NCBI GenBank assembly: GCA_905221605.1
Contig: CAJNDS010002095.1
Coordinates: 111,001-175,000, forward strand
DNA length: 64,000 nt
Direction: 5' to 3'
DNA from: Symbiodinium natans
Lineage: Eukaryota; Sar; Dinophyceae; Suessiales; Symbiodiniaceae
Under the pieces are notes generated by a model, which made no database searches, was not told the origin of the DNA, and saw only the letters and a list, made by a program, of their open reading frames with translations. Below, piece after piece: positions 11,331 through 23,155 of this stretch. Positions within the stretch are counted from its first letter, which is position 1, and every line of letters starts with the position of its first letter. Made by a program: the position numbers and the translations under genes.

Positions 11331-11643
11331 AGGTTCAGCGTGGGGATGACCTCCTGTTTCTTACTTGGGAATGAGGGAATGAGGGCCTTAGGATTATATA
11401 GGGCCCTCATGCCCTTATTCCCAAAAAACCTAAACTCCAGATGGGGGCATAACCGAACTTGCACGACAGCTTGCGCCCCTCAGAACGTCTGCTCAGAACT
11501 CCTTGAAGGCTGCCTTCCCTCACGCTAGGGCTCCAAGGATACAAATAACACCGACATTGTAAACTCTAACCCTAAACCCTAAACCCTAAACTCTAAACCT
11601 AAAACTTTGGAGCTGGAGCCTTAGGGTCAGTGTCTTAAAGAGC

Positions 11644-11709
11644 CTCCGGCTCCACGTCCCTGGCCACGCGCAGCGAGGACTCCGCCGGCGTGCGCACGCC
11701 AGCTTCTCC
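11644..11709 (-). CDS. Isolated exon, unknown gene
   Basis: 66 nt, 22 codons, reading GEAGVRTPAESSLRVARDVE. Acceptor CCCAAAG|G. The donor is GC (GGAG|GCTCTT). It lies between models D and F. Its phase does not fit the last exon of D as drawn, so it may belong to an unseen short gene or a missing exon may intervene. Confidence 0.45.
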
Positions 11710-12781
11710 CTTTGGGCTGTGGCTTCGGTTGTTGGGGGTTTAGGGTCTAGGCTTTAGATTTGAGGCAACTTGGGGTACATGGGGGTTTAGGGTTTAGGGT
11801 TTAGGGTTTAGGGTTTAGGGTCTAGAGTTTGGGTGGGGTTTAGGTCTTGCGCTTGGGGTTTAGAATGTCAGTTTCGGCTTCTTGGAGCCTTCTGACCCAG
11901 AGTTGAGATCTAGGGTGGCTCAGGGTGCCTTCTGGGTTCCAGCAAGTTTGGAGCCAGACAACACCAACAAAACAAGGAGCCCATAATTTTGTGGCAAGAA
12001 GTCCGTCGGTAAGAGTACCTCATTTTTTGGGGCTCCTACAAAGGGTATATAGGAATTAGGGTTGAGGGTTTGCAAGGGCTATGAGGGTTTCAAGTTTCTA
12101 TACAGGGGATTATAAGGGCGATATGCGGGCTGTATATAAGGCCATAGAAGGTCATATACGGGCTTTAGCAGGGTTAGATCTAGTTTCCTATAAAGGTCTT
12201 TAAAAGGGTTTGGGCTATATTAGGGGTTTATAAGGTTATATGAGGGCTCCACAAGGGTTAGGGAACTCGTACCCACCTTCCTACTTTGAAACAGCCCCAA
12301 ATCCCAGCCTTTCAAGGGAGTAATACTCGAACCTTCTAAGGATGTACCCCTAGGTCGTTCCCTTAATCTCCGTACTCCTCATATGGCCCTTGTATGCCTT
12401 TGAAAGATCTTTAAACAGGATCGCAAAGGGGTCCAAAGTAGAAGCCCATGACCCATCTTTAGCCTCAAAACTTCAAAACCCTAAGTAAGGCGTCCGCCTG
12501 TAGGGATCCAAGTTGCAAGCCCTGAACAACAAATGCTAAACAAAAGCCAAACCTCCAACACTTAAACGCACCACACTCCGAAAACCTCTGAACCCCCAAA
12601 CCCTCCCAACCCCCAGCCCCGACCCTAAACCTATGCCCCAAACTCAAGAAATGTGTACCTAAACACTACAACACTACACCCTAAACCCCTTGCTAACCCA
12701 AATTCCTAAACCCCTAAACCCCTAATCCTCCTCAAATCGCACAAACCACTAAACCCTAAATCCCAAACCCCTAACCCCAAC

Positions 12782-15700
12782 CCGCCGGGGGCCTCTGTTC
12801 CCGATGGCTCGGCGTCGGCGTCCTCCTCGTCCTCGTCGCTGCGCCCCTGGGAAGCGCACAGAGGTGTATGTGCCGTTAAGCTTTAGTGTTTAAGGTTTAG
12901 TGTTTAGGGTTAATGTTTAGGGCTTTGAATGGTTCAACGGTGTTCAGGGTTTGCGGGGTGTTGTTGTCTTTGCTTTACTCGTTCTTGTTATTCTTTGGAG
13001 AGTTCTTGGGGCTTCAGGGGAGGGAGGAGCCGGTCAGAGGCTTAGGATGGAATTCGGGTTTAGGGTTTAGGGTTCAGGGTTCAGGGTTTAGGGTTTCAGT
13101 CTTACCTTTCAGGATTCTTGTAGCCCAGAGCCACATTACAATACGGACACCCTTTTTTGGTTGGTTACTTCATTGAGGGAAGCTAGAACCCAAAAAAAGC
13201 CAAAGGGTACCACTGGGCTATTGAGGATTTGGTGTTTGCAGTTTCGTTAGGGTTCAGCGTGTGTTCGAGTAGCGCTTTTGGGGTCTAGGATGAGAAGTTG
13301 GGACTATGGGTGAAAAAAGAAGCCCTGAGCCCTAAACACGCCGAGGTGGTGAGAGCAAGGCTGTTTTGTTGGAGCCACATGAACTTTAAACATGGGTCAT
13401 ATACACCCTAAGCCCCAAACCCTAAACCCTAAACCCTAAACCCTATACTACTATAATTCCTATTAAGGTAACATGAACCATCGACCCTTTCAGGCTTCAT
13501 TGGGCCCCAAGGTCCGCTAGGGTTTGAGGTTCTGGGCTTGAGCCTGCTGGTGGCATTTGGGCCAGGGCTTGCTATGGTGCATGCTGGGAGGGTTTAGGGT
13601 TTAGGGTTTAGGGTTTAGGGTTTAGGGTTTAGGGTTTAGGGTTTAGGGTTTAGGGTTTAGGGTTTAGGGTTTAGGGTTTAGGGGTGCCGTATTGGGGGTT
13701 TACGGAAATAGGGGACCCCAACATAGATCCTCAAATAGTAGGATCTCTTTTAAGTAGGGACTCCCATAGGGTACCCCAAATTTCGGAATCGCCCATATAC
13801 TTATGGGGTTTCCCAAAATAGGGGCACCCCTTTCATACCCCACATGGAATAGAAGCCCCTTCAAGGGACGCCCACAAAGGGTACCCCCATTTTTGGAAAC
13901 CGCCATATGCTTATGGGCTGAGCTTCTTGGGGGAAGATACAGGCTAAGTATAGCCGAAGGGTGTGGCTCTAGCCACTAAACCCTAAACCCTAAACCCTAA
14001 ACCCTATACCCAAACCCTCTCCAGAACACTCTACAGCTCTAACCTTGCCTCGGATGGCACTTCTTCTGACCCGTCGACGTCCTCTGCAGGATTCCGTCGG
14101 CTTAGGAGAGAATCTAGGTTCTCTAGGGTTTAGGGTTTAGGGTGTAAGGTTTAGGATTTAGGGTTTAGGCTTTAGGGTTTCAAGTCTGTGCCCCCAATAA
14201 GGGCCCTTGGTTTGGTCCATCTCAACTGTTGCGTATTTAAGAATAGAAAGAGAGTGCTCTGGGCACAGGCAAAATATCCAGGGGCGTGAGGGTAAACCTT
14301 GAAGCTGAGCGTCTTCAGACCAAGCCCTAAACCCAAAACCCTGAATCCTGACCCTAAACCCTAAACCTAAACCCTAAACCCTAAACCCTAAACCCTGAAC
14401 CCTAAACCTCAGGGCACCCCCCCCCCCCCCCACCCCCCCCTCACCCCCCTGGTCCTTCACTAGCATGTACGAACAGCCCGTGCTGCGAAGGGCGCTATTT
14501 CCCCCCGACGTCATGGAGTCTCTCGTTTTTTCCAGGCAGTATTTCGGGTTTTTAGGGTTTAGGGCTTAGGGTTTAGGGTTTAGGATTTAGGGTTTAGGGT
14601 TTAGAGTACCCTAAGCCCTAAAACAGTGAACCCCGAGTCCTTGGGTGCAGGCTTGATGGGCCCCTTAAGAAAACAAGTCCCTCTAGGTCTAGGGTTTAGG
14701 GTTTAGGGTTTGGGGTTTAAGGTTTGGGGTTTGGGGTTTAGGGTACCGGAAGCCCTTAACAGGAAACCTTTCAGACCCCTTAAGAAGACAAGTCCCCTCT
14801 GGCCTCTGTATCCGACTGCTCCTGGTAGGTGTGGAAGAGTCCATCCTGCTCACGCAGGTGAGGGTTTAGGGTTTAGGGTCTAGGGTTTAGGGTCTAGGGT
14901 TTAGGGTTTAGGGTTTAGGCTTTAGGGCTTAGGGTTTAGGACTTTGTTCGTTTTTTGCAAGGTTAAAGGCCTTCCATCCTACATTCTATATGGTCACCTC
15001 TTCAAGGTCTGGTCCCTTGCGAGGTCCTCATTACAGGGCGGCCCCGTTTATTTCGGGTACCCAAAAAGGGACCATAATTTCTTGGTTGTCCAGTACCAGT
15101 ACCTAGGGGGACTAAAGGTTAACCTCTGGGTTTATATTATAAGGGGAACTCCACTACTAAGATTTGGAAAACCTACCACGGGAATTGCGTAGTGGTTTAG
15201 TACGGGAGAAAGTCAACGCCCTGAGCCCTCCGAAGATTATATCCTGAACTCCCAAAACTGGGCCCCCTGAAGCCGCAAAAGCCCGCCCCCTGAACCGCAA
15301 AGGCCCTAAACAGCACCAAAACACCCTGTGCAAACCCTCAGAAACCCCAACTATAAAATGCCTGCAAAACCCTACCTAAAAGGCCCTTAAAAAGCCTAAG
15401 AAACCCTCAAAACCAGCTCAAAAAGGCATTTTAAAACCCTACTAAAAGGCCTTTAAAAAGCCTAAGAAACCCTCAAAACCAGCTCAAAGCTGTGAGCCCT
15501 AAAAAACCCTGAACCCCCGAGTCGCACTTTCAAGCATCCACGGCACGCCTGCTTCCGAAACTCCCGGATGAAGTCCTTCGAACACGCACGTGGGTCTAGG
15601 GGTTTAGGGGGTTTCTAGGGTGTGGGGTTTTAGGGTTTAGGGTTTAGGGTTTCGGGCTTAGGCAATAGGCCCTGACAATCGTTCGGTCTTCTGCAGGAAG

Positions 15701-18700
15701 ACACCTTCTGCACCTCCGGAAGCTTTGAGGCAGAAGGTGTACATATGCGGCACCGAGCTGGAGCATTTAGGCTTCGGGGCCAGTATGGCCTTCTTCAACG
15801 TGGCGAAGCTTGGAGTTTGACCGCCTGCCTGCATTCTTTGCACGAGGCTGTGGATGCGGCGAAGAACCTGAAGTTCGTGCTCTCCTCCCTGCAGAGTGGT
15901 GTTGCCACTCCCGGAGATCAGAGGGAGTCTGTCAGGCACCTCCCTCGCCACGCTGGCCGCGATGACGTCCCACGTCAGGCCCTCGATGGCTGCTTCCTAG
16001 AGCACATTAGGGTTCAGCGGCTGAAGGAAACGATCTTAGGCCATCTCTGTGGGTGTTTAGGGTTTTTGAGGGTTTGTAGGGGTTTTAAGGTTGGGGCTTG
16101 CTCAGCCCTTCCAATATGGAGGGTTCAACCGGTACAACCTTGGGTCTTTCTTTCTTGGGGATCCGGACCACCGTGAGTCGGAAAGTCACAAGTCTCGAGG
16201 TTGTGGAGCTTGGGTTAGTTTTCGTTCCGACAAGTCGACAACCCTAAATAGGACCCTGCAGTTTAGGGTTTTGGGTTACTTACTGGCCCAAAACCCAAGG
16301 AATAATAAAAGTTTAAACTTTCAGAATAAACTACCTTATAAGAAGCCCAAAAGTTGAAAAGTTGGGCTTTGGGCCAGTGAGGTTATAGGGTTCCTACTAG
16401 ACCCAAGATTTCCATGTTTTGGGTTTAAGGCAATGATAAGAGAACCCCAACCCAAAAAAGGGAAGATAATGGCCTACTCCGGGTCCTAGAAACCCTAAAC
16501 CCTAAACCCTAAACCCTAAACCCTAAACCCTAAACCCTAAACCCTAAACCCTCGCTGTCGCTGCTGGTCGGGGCGGTCCTTCCTCAGCTCCCACCACCTC
16601 TTCACCAATTCCTCGGGTGCGGGTCGGCTTGGTCTTTGGTTCACAAGGGTTACGGGATCTCTTTGGTTCATAAGGGCAACCAAATAAACATGTTCTTCCT
16701 TAAACGGGCACTATGAAGGCTTTTTGTTCTTTACAATCGGGGGCGTTCTGAAGCAACTGGTAGCCAACAACAAGCATAAGGAGGCATAGCAAACCAACCC
16801 ACATGTCTCTTGCAAGCTGAGAATGTGAGGTTTGGCGGCAAACTCTTCTTCGGGTAGTTGCATGGTCCCTCCTTCATTGAGTATAACGATATCCCTGGTC
16901 TATCCTCTAAAAACCATGCGCCCACAACTCAGAACGCGAAGGTAAGAGGACCATATGCAGGGACCATGTAACTTCGCTTAGACAAAACTTATACATCCCA
17001 CACACCAAACCCGAAACCCTAAAACCCTAAACCCTATAAACACTGAACCCAAAAACCCCAAAACCCTATACCCCAAACCCCTCAAACCCTAAACCCCTAA
17101 CGCCCTAAAAACCGAAAGCCCTAAAACCCTAAAACCCTGAAGCCCTAAAACCCTAAACCCTAAAACCCTAAAACCCGAAGCCCTAACCCTAAACCCTAAA
17201 CCCTAAACCCTAAACCCTAAACCCTGGGCCATGCCCAGGTTCTGTGTGCTCTTCCCGAAATCGGTGGCCCCACTGACCCAGGTTATGGTCCTGGTGCGGT
17301 TTAGGGTTTATGGTTTCGGGTTTCGGGCTTCGGGTTTCGGGTTTGGGGGCGCGGAGCAGTGGCACGTAGTACTTAGAGGTTCAGAGGCTTAGGGTTTAGG
17401 GTTAGAAGCCGAAAACTATGTGTCACTGTACTTATAAGCCTCCCAAATCTAAGCAGGTTATAAGTACGGTTATATCGGGGGGTTACAAGTACCCATGAAC
17501 CTCCAAGTGCAGACCCATAACTTCAGGCTTCCAGGGCGGGCGTTGTGGGTTGAGGGCGGGCGGGCGGGTGGGGGGGAGTACTATAGGGATCTACCAAAGT
17601 TTATTTGGGTGGGTCATAGAAGTATAGAGAAGTACAAAGGATCTCTGCGAGCAAGATTTCGTTTCTAGGTTTTCATGGCCATAGTACTGTGGGGCTATTG
17701 CGTTCTCCGTGACAGTGACAGGGTGTGGGGTTGACGTGGTGTCGACAGTGTTCTCGGCAGTGTTCTACCACAGCAGGCCTATTTCGAAAGACAGAAGTAC
17801 GAGTGCACGACCTCATGACTCGGTCACGGGTCACCCAACAATGCAGCTGCTAGTGCTTAACAATCCGTAAACCCTAAGCCCCTTTTTGGCAAAGTTGAGT
17901 GTGCAAAATGCCACGTGACCATATCCAGACGTGGTCCGCCAGGCTAGAGGTTCAGCGACAATAATCGGACTTTCGGGTTGGGGGTTCCAGGGTTTCGGAT
18001 TGAATCGACAAAAAAAGCTCTTCCATCGTTAAACCCTAAATCCCAAACCCTAGACCCTAGACCCTAAACCCTAAACCCTAAACCCTAAACGCTTTCCATC
18101 CTCATGGAATTCGGTTTGTTTTTTGCATTTAGGTCTTAAGAACGGCTTGGCGTGAGGCAGGTCGAAAGACGGCTCGTAGGGTGGAGGACGGTTCGAGGCC
18201 TAGGAGTGGAGAGCCTATAGCGCTCCAAGGCGTTGGGGTTGAGGGTTTTACCCTAAACCCTAAACCCTAAACCCTAAACCCTAAACCCTAAACCCTAAAC
18301 CCTAAACCCTAAACCCTAAACCTAAACCCTAAGCCCTAAACCCTAAACCCCAAGCTCTAAAGCCTAGGTTAGGGCCTTGATGTCGCAGGTCTCATGCAAG
18401 GGGACGTCGACCTCAGATTTGCCTTGGCAAGGCTTGGGCGGAGGTTTAGGGTGTAAGGTTTAGGGTTTAGGTTTTAGGGTTTAGGGAGCTACCACGAACT
18501 CGGTCCACCTCACAAATCAGACGGACAAGTAACAGAAACATATGACTACTGCCATAATCTGTGTATGTCTATTTGTATGAATATAAATACCCAAAATACA
18601 TTTAAACACACATATATATATATATGTACATTGTTGTATACAATGGCTATGCATGCAGTGGGCAGGTGTTGCGCCGAGCTCCGCACGCAGCCACACCCGC

Positions 18701-18723
18701 TGGCTCTGCTGGTCGAAGATGGC
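12782..18723 (-). CDS. Gene model D, 11 phase-consistent exons, partial
   Basis: Minus-strand exons in order (start phase bases, spare bases at end): 18675-18723 (0,1; AIFDQQSQRVWLRAEL), 18376-18422 (2,0; KSEVDVPLHETCDIK), 17223-17272 (0,2; WGHRFREEHTEPGHGP), 16550-16627 (1,2; APEELVKRWWELRKDRPDQQ), 16172-16208 (1,0; STTSRLVTFRLT), 15754-15996 (0,0; 81 codons, includes IEGLTWDVIAASVAREVPDR), 15528-15575 (0,0; DFIREFRKQACRGCLK), 14804-14845 (0,0; DGLFHTYQEQSDTE), 14445-14482 (0,2; HGLFVHASEGPG), 14044-14083 (1,0; basic), 12782-12846 (0,2; SDEDEEDADAEPSGTEAPG). Every junction is in phase. Donors are GT (three are G|GTTTAG within telomere repeat) or GC at 18675, 18376 and 14804. The protein is soluble, helical and charged, with an acidic end. 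Possible earlier exons lie at 19.2-30.2 kb. No family is recognised. Confidence 0.6.
13121..13220. mobile_element. Family 3 MITE-like element
   Basis: 100 bp with perfect 8-bp ends TAGCCCAG and CTGGGCTA, flanked by TTG on both sides. Interior CCCTTTTTTGGTTGGTTACTT and GAACCCAAAAAAAGCCAAAG. Confidence 0.8.
13590..13682 (+). repeat. Telomere-like array (TTTAGGG)n
   Basis: About 13 perfect units. Confidence 0.95.
14403..14440 (-). repeat. Poly-C runs flanking an exon donor
   Basis: C-rich runs of 14 and 8 bases just downstream of the donor of the exon at 14445-14482. Similar C or G runs of 10-23 bases occur at about 2269, 10253, 29990, 32526, 34731, 35630, 36784, 42967, 45657 and 46682. Confidence 0.85.
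15365..15490 (+). repeat. Two-copy tandem duplication of about 65 bp
   Basis: CTTTAAAAAGCCTAAGAAACC...AACCAGCTCAAA occurs twice, in A/C-rich sequence. Confidence 0.75.
16279..16381. mobile_element. Family 2 MITE-like element (diverged copy)
   Basis: 103 bp. Termini CTTACTGGCCC and GGGCCAGTGAG are inverted repeats. The 4 bases GTTA flank both ends as a likely target-site duplication. It is closely related to the copies at 19.8 and 30.3 kb. Confidence 0.8.
16851..16977. mobile_element. Family 7 inverted-repeat element
   Basis: GGGTAGTTGCATGGTCCC at the left pairs with GGGACCATGTAACTTCG at the right. Related elements lie at about 25,130 and 35,785. Confidence 0.6.
17370..17510. mobile_element. 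Family 4 element, diverged, with internal telomere-like words
   Basis: ACTTAGAGGTTCA at the left and ATGAACCTCCAAGTGC at the right. GCTTAGGGTTTAGGGTTAG is inserted near the left end. The interior GGTTATAAGTACGGTTATA matches family 4. Confidence 0.6.
18249..18350 (-). repeat. Telomere-like array (CCCTAAA)n
   Basis: About 14 units with minor variants, in the intron after the exon at 18376-18422. Confidence 0.95.
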
Positions 18724-18799
18724 CTCAGGGGAGCTTCTATGAAACCCTGACCCTGAACCCTAAACCCTGAACCCTAAACCCTAAACCCTAGCCCTAAAC

Positions 18800-18918
18800 C
18801 CTGAACCCAAAACCCTATAAACCCTATAAACCCCAAAAAAACCTATAAACCGTATAAACCGTATAAACCCTATAAACCGTATAAACCCTATAAACCCTAT
18901 AAACCCTATAAACCCTAA
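18800..18918 (-). repeat. Variant array (CCCTATAAA)n
   Basis: Nine-base units CCCTATAAA and CCGTATAAA, repeated about 11 times. The complement, TTTATAGGG, recurs at 20.6 kb. Confidence 0.9.
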
Positions 18919-19189
18919 ACCCTCCTAGCCCCCCTTAACACAATACCGTGGGAACGGGCTCAGACCTGATACGCCAAACCCCCACGACCCTAAACAAGAA
19001 TCCCTAAAGCCAAGTCTAAACTCTAGTGAGAACTGGTCCTGTGACCTCCCGAACTTCCCAAAACATCCACCCCAAGCATCACCGAGCTGTCATACTCCTG
19101 AATGGATATGTTCCCTCAGAGACTTCCCTAAACCCTAAACCTTAAACCCTAAACCTTAAACCCTGAACCCGAAACCCTAAACCCTAAAC

Positions 19190-19492
19190 CCTCGAAATCC
19201 TCGCAGAAGACGCAGATGAAGCCGCTTTTGCCCACATTACGCCTCCTCCTTGGCTTTTAGGGCGGCTCGCCGCTCCCTCCTTGCTTAGAAATCTGCACGA
19301 GGGTTTGAACCAACAGTGGTAACAGAAAGAGGTTTAGGGTTTAGGGTTTAGGGTTCAGGGTTTAGGGTTTAGGGTTTGGGGTTTAGGTTTAGGGTCTAGG
19401 GCTCAGGGTTCAGGGTTCGGGGTTTGCGGGGCATGCTGGCTGGGCCCTCCGGCAATTCCGGATAATATTCCGTCCTGGCCATCTCCGTGAAG
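19190..19492 (-). CDS. Two exon-like islands, possibly upstream part of model D
   Basis: 19446-19492 reads FTEMARTEYYPELPE after a TCAAG acceptor, with a possible GC donor. 19190-19224 reads GFICVFCEDFE, ending at GAGG|GTTTAG in telomere repeat. Other frames are also open in both, so frame and membership are uncertain. Confidence 0.35.
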
Positions 19493-19806
19493 CTTGAGAG
19501 CCCATCGCTCCCAAGCTTCCCATATATGAAAGGGTTTAGGGTTTAGGGTTTAGGGTTAACCCCTCCGTCCTAAAAGAGTCCCCAAAAACCCACGGGTACA
19601 AGAGGGGGTAACCAAGGTCGATTCCCCTCAAGCAGCTTGTCAAGCCTCCTTTCCCCCCTTTGGAGCCGGCAAGCCCCATAAACCTTACAGAAACCCTAGA
19701 AGCCCTGCAAAGCCTGTAAACACTGTAGACCCTGTAAACCCTAGAAAGCCTATACACCCTGCAAACACTATAAACCCTACACACTTTGTTATGAACCCTT
19801 ACAAAC

Positions 19807-19907
19807 CTTACTGGCCCAAAACCCAAGCAAATAAAAGTTGAAACTTTCAGAATAAACTACCTTATAAGAAGCCCAAAAGTTGAAAAGTTGGGTTTTGAGC
19901 CAGTAAG
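19807..19907. mobile_element. Family 2 MITE-like element
   Basis: 101 bp with termini CTTACTGGC and GCCAGTAAG. It is flanked on both sides by AAAC (4-bp target-site duplication). The sequence is identical to the copy at 30,279-30,379. Confidence 0.88.
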
Positions 19908-20472
19908 AAACCCTGATAGACCTTTACAAACCCTTACAAGCCCTTACAAAACCCTGCAAACCCCTGTAAACTGCCTGTAAAACCCTGAAGCTGGCCATGG
20001 GACCCTCTTTACCTAGGGTTTAGGGTTTAGGGTTTAGGGTTTAGGGTGTAGGGTTTAGGGTTATACCTACTCATTAAGAGTAGTTACTACTAAACTGCAG
20101 GTAAACAGAGTTCCAGGTCGGACTCTTCGGACCAAACAGAGCCAGAGCTTCTAATGGGCCTGGTGCTTACCGGGTTTGAGGCTCAGGGCCACCCCTTCAA
20201 ACCTTACTTGGCGGCTCATGCTGCTTATTCACCAATTATGACTGTACTTACAACTTATAACCCACTTGTAAGCCCCCTAAGCGCCCCAAATTTTCTATCA
20301 CAAAGTAGGGCCCAGAAATTGAGTGCCCATAAATGGAGCCCTCGACTGAAGATCGGAAATTTCGAACCCTAAATAAGCCCCCCAAATCCCTGAACCCTGA
20401 ACCCTGAACCCTGAACCCTGAACCCTGAACCCTAAACCCTAAACCCTAAACCCTAAACCCTAAACCCTACAC

Positions 20473-20524
20473 CGAGGGCGCGACAAACTTTCCCACGCCA
20501 TAGCGCTCGAGCATCCACTCGTGC
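20473..20524 (-). CDS. Exon-like island
   Basis: 52 nt after acceptor CTCCTCAG|G, reading HEWMLERYGVGKFVAPS and ending at TCG|GTGTAGGG, where telomere repeat begins. RYGVG also occurs in the exon at 6194-6256. Confidence 0.5.
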
Positions 20525-20574
20525 CTGAGGAGCCCATGGGCTCAATAAGCCGAGGCTTTACCCTGTGCGGCTTA

Positions 20575-20745
20575 GGGTTTAGGGTTTGTAGGGTTTATAG
20601 GGGTTATAGGGGTTATAGGGTTTATAGGGTTTATAGGGTTTATAGGGCTTGTAGGGTTTATAGGGTTTATAGGGTTTATAGGGTTTATAGGGTTTATAGG
20701 GTTTATAGGGTTTGGGGTTTAGGGCTTAGGGTTTAGGGAGACAAC
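20575..20745 (+). repeat. Variant array (TTTATAGGG)n
   Basis: About 12 units of a 9-base telomere-like variant flanked by TTTAGGG. Confidence 0.9.
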
Positions 20746-21068
20746 CCTCAGCCCCAGACACAAAACCTTAAGACATACCCCCCCCCCCAGATAGGGCCGA
20801 AGCCACCTCCCACGAGCCGTCGCCCGAGGGTTTAGGGTTTAGGGCTTAGGGTTTAGGGTTTGGGGTTTGGGGTTTAGGGTTTAGGGTTTAGGGTTTAGGC
20901 TCTTGCTGTGCAACTTCCTCCCCGAAAAGGAGGCGCCGATTCCGGGGCTTTTAGGAGAGCCTTAACCCTAAACCCTAAACCCTAAACCCCAAATCCTAAA
21001 CCCTAAACCCTAAACCCTGAAAAGGCATACTCTAAACCCTCAACCCTCAACTCTTACCTGAATCGTTG

Positions 21069-21100
21069 TTTTTTTTTTTTTTTTTTGGGGGGGGGGGGGG
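21069..21100 (+). repeat. Poly-T/poly-G homopolymer junction
   Basis: About 18 T followed directly by about 14 G. A second T(23)G(17) junction occurs at 53,423-53,462. Confidence 0.9.
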
Positions 21101-21327
21101 CCCATCCCATCAGGAGCTCTGGGGCCTAGCTGGCTCGAAGTCGGGATTTGGCCAGTTTGGGCCCGAAGGGAGGGATTGGGCTCAGGGCTTTGGGGTTGCA
21201 GGATCCTAGCAATCCTAAAGCCCTGTAGAACCTCTAAACCCGAAGAACAAACAAAACCCCAAACCCTAAACCCTAAACCCTAAACCCCAAACCCAAAACC
21301 CTAAACCCTAAACCCTAAACCCTAAAC

Positions 21328-21405
21328 CCTTTTCGCTTGGTACTGCGGTGACCACTCGGGATTGGACGTCAGGATCGCCCAGATGCATAGGTGGTCCGCC
21401 CAAAC
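21328..21405 (-). CDS. Exon with telomere-repeat donor
   Basis: 78 nt, 26 codons, phase 0 to 0, including VWADHLCIWAILTSNPEW and SPQYQAKR. Acceptor GTTTGAG|G. The donor AAAAGG|GTTTAGGG is the first unit of a (TTTAGGG)n intron on the coding strand. One of the clearest exons in the window. Function unknown. Confidence 0.6.
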
Positions 21406-22721
21406 CTCAAACGCCGCCAAAGGGTTTAGGGTTCAGGGTTTAGGGTTTAGAAGTTTAGGGTTTAGAAGTTTAGGGTTTAGGGTTTATGGTTTCGGGTTTA
21501 AGGGTTGAGGGTTTAGGGTTGAGGGTTCAGTTTGCCTCAACCCTAAACCCCACAACCCCTAGCCAATCGGGAAAGCCCCAAACCACCCTGAAACCCTAAA
21601 CCCTCAACCCCAAACACAGGCAACAAAAACCATAGGTTTCGGGTTAGGCGTTCAGGGACCCAAAGCCCTCGACCCCAAAAGCCTTAACCCTAAACCCTAA
21701 ACCCTAAACCCTCAACCCTTAAACCCTCAACCCTAAACCCGAAATTTCTATGTGAATCGACTACATCCTGTCATCCTGAAAGCTTCTTTCTTCGCAGCCA
21801 CGTGTGGAGGAACACTCATGACACCATGCATGGTTCCGCGCGTTCCGTGCGCTTCTGGCATTGCTACATTTCCGCTCTGCGAGTCTGCTGTGCGCAGGCA
21901 GGCGAAAGACCCGAGGAGCAATGGAGGCTCCATGGTGGAGTGGGTAGGCCTTGACACGGACGACTCTAGCGTCCTGACATAAAAACAGATAAAGAGTACT
22001 TCTTCCTTACACACTAGTATGCTAATATAGTACTATCATCATATAATCACAGAACCACCCTACATCTTAAACCTTGGAGAGTTTATGGTCTGAGGCTTCG
22101 AGGACGTACGAGTTACGTGGTCTCTACCTGATTTCGTCTTACTCCTCCGGGGACCAGAGAATTAAAATGTTCAACCTTATTTTTGCTGCAAAGTCAGGAC
22201 TCCTGAATATTTCAAGCTCATCTCGTGCCTAAGCTACTTCGCCCAGCAACCTAGGATGAAAAAAGGGTGCCCTTTTCTGCTTAACGGGGTACCGGTTAAT
22301 AGGGGAACAACCCAGCGCCCTCCCCCGCAACCAAAACACAAAAAGGAGTACGTAATAAACAATAATAAGAATAATCATCCAAATAAAATCACAAAAAAAG
22401 AGGGGAATATGTAACGGCACTACTTGGCATCCTGGTCCTTGGCTCGGCGCTGAAGCCTCCACATCCTACATCTTAGACCTTGGGTTTAGGGCCTGAAGGA
22501 CGTATGAGCTGCCAGGTCTCTACCTGAGTTAACTTCGTGGGCACATCGGATTGCACAAAGACTGTGCATCCTTTCGGCCGTTTTTGCATCCTTAGGGCCG
22601 TTTAGATCCCGGACGCCCTACCATCGGTACAGGGTTTAGGGCTTAGGTTTGAGGGTTTGGGCTTTGTAGGGTTTAGGGTTAAACTCTAAGCCCTCGACCC
22701 TCAACCCTGCGCCATTCTTAC

Positions 22722-23155
22722 CAGACCCCGAGCGCCTGAGCGTCGCGCTTGGCCCCCCGAGCTCCCCAATGCTCTCTCGGGTTCCCAGCGAGTCCACTGA
22801 CAGTGCCGCTATGAGGGTGTAGGGCTTCAGGGGTTTAGGGCTTAAGGGTTTTAAGGGGATTAGGGGGTTCAAGGGGTTACAGGGGTTGAAGGGGTTTATG
22901 CGGTTCAAAGGGTTTAGGGTGTGGGGCGCTCCAAATCATATTTGACGTAGGATTTTTGGGGAGTTCCGATTCGATAAGGCACTAATACAGTGGACCTGCT
23001 GTCGGTTTGAGGAAAGCGGTGGCCGCCGGTGGAAGCGTGTCGAAACGGCACTCTGGCGGCAGGCCAGAAATGAATAGATTTGAGTGAGTTCATACACTTT
23101 CGACATATACCGTTGCCCAAAGGTCCCAGCACCCACAGAAGGAAAGACACGGCAC
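22722..23155 (-). CDS. Two exon-like islands
   Basis: 22996-23155: 160 nt after CTCAAG|G, including GQRYMSKVYELTQIYSFLAC and RQSAVSTRFHRRPP, ending AACCGACAGCAG|GTCCAC in phase 0. 22722-22796: 75 nt after CTGTCAG|, ending at the canonical donor GTAAGA. Two frames are open there (LAGNPREHWGARGAKRDAQ or SLGTRESIGELGGPSATLRR). Confidence 0.45.

Noticed and set aside
17700..17875. Plus-strand frame starting after CCATAG, about 60 codons (VDVVSTVFSAVFYHSRPIS)
   Set aside because: No ATG or donor, opposite to the surrounding model, and not flanked by repeat like the other exons.
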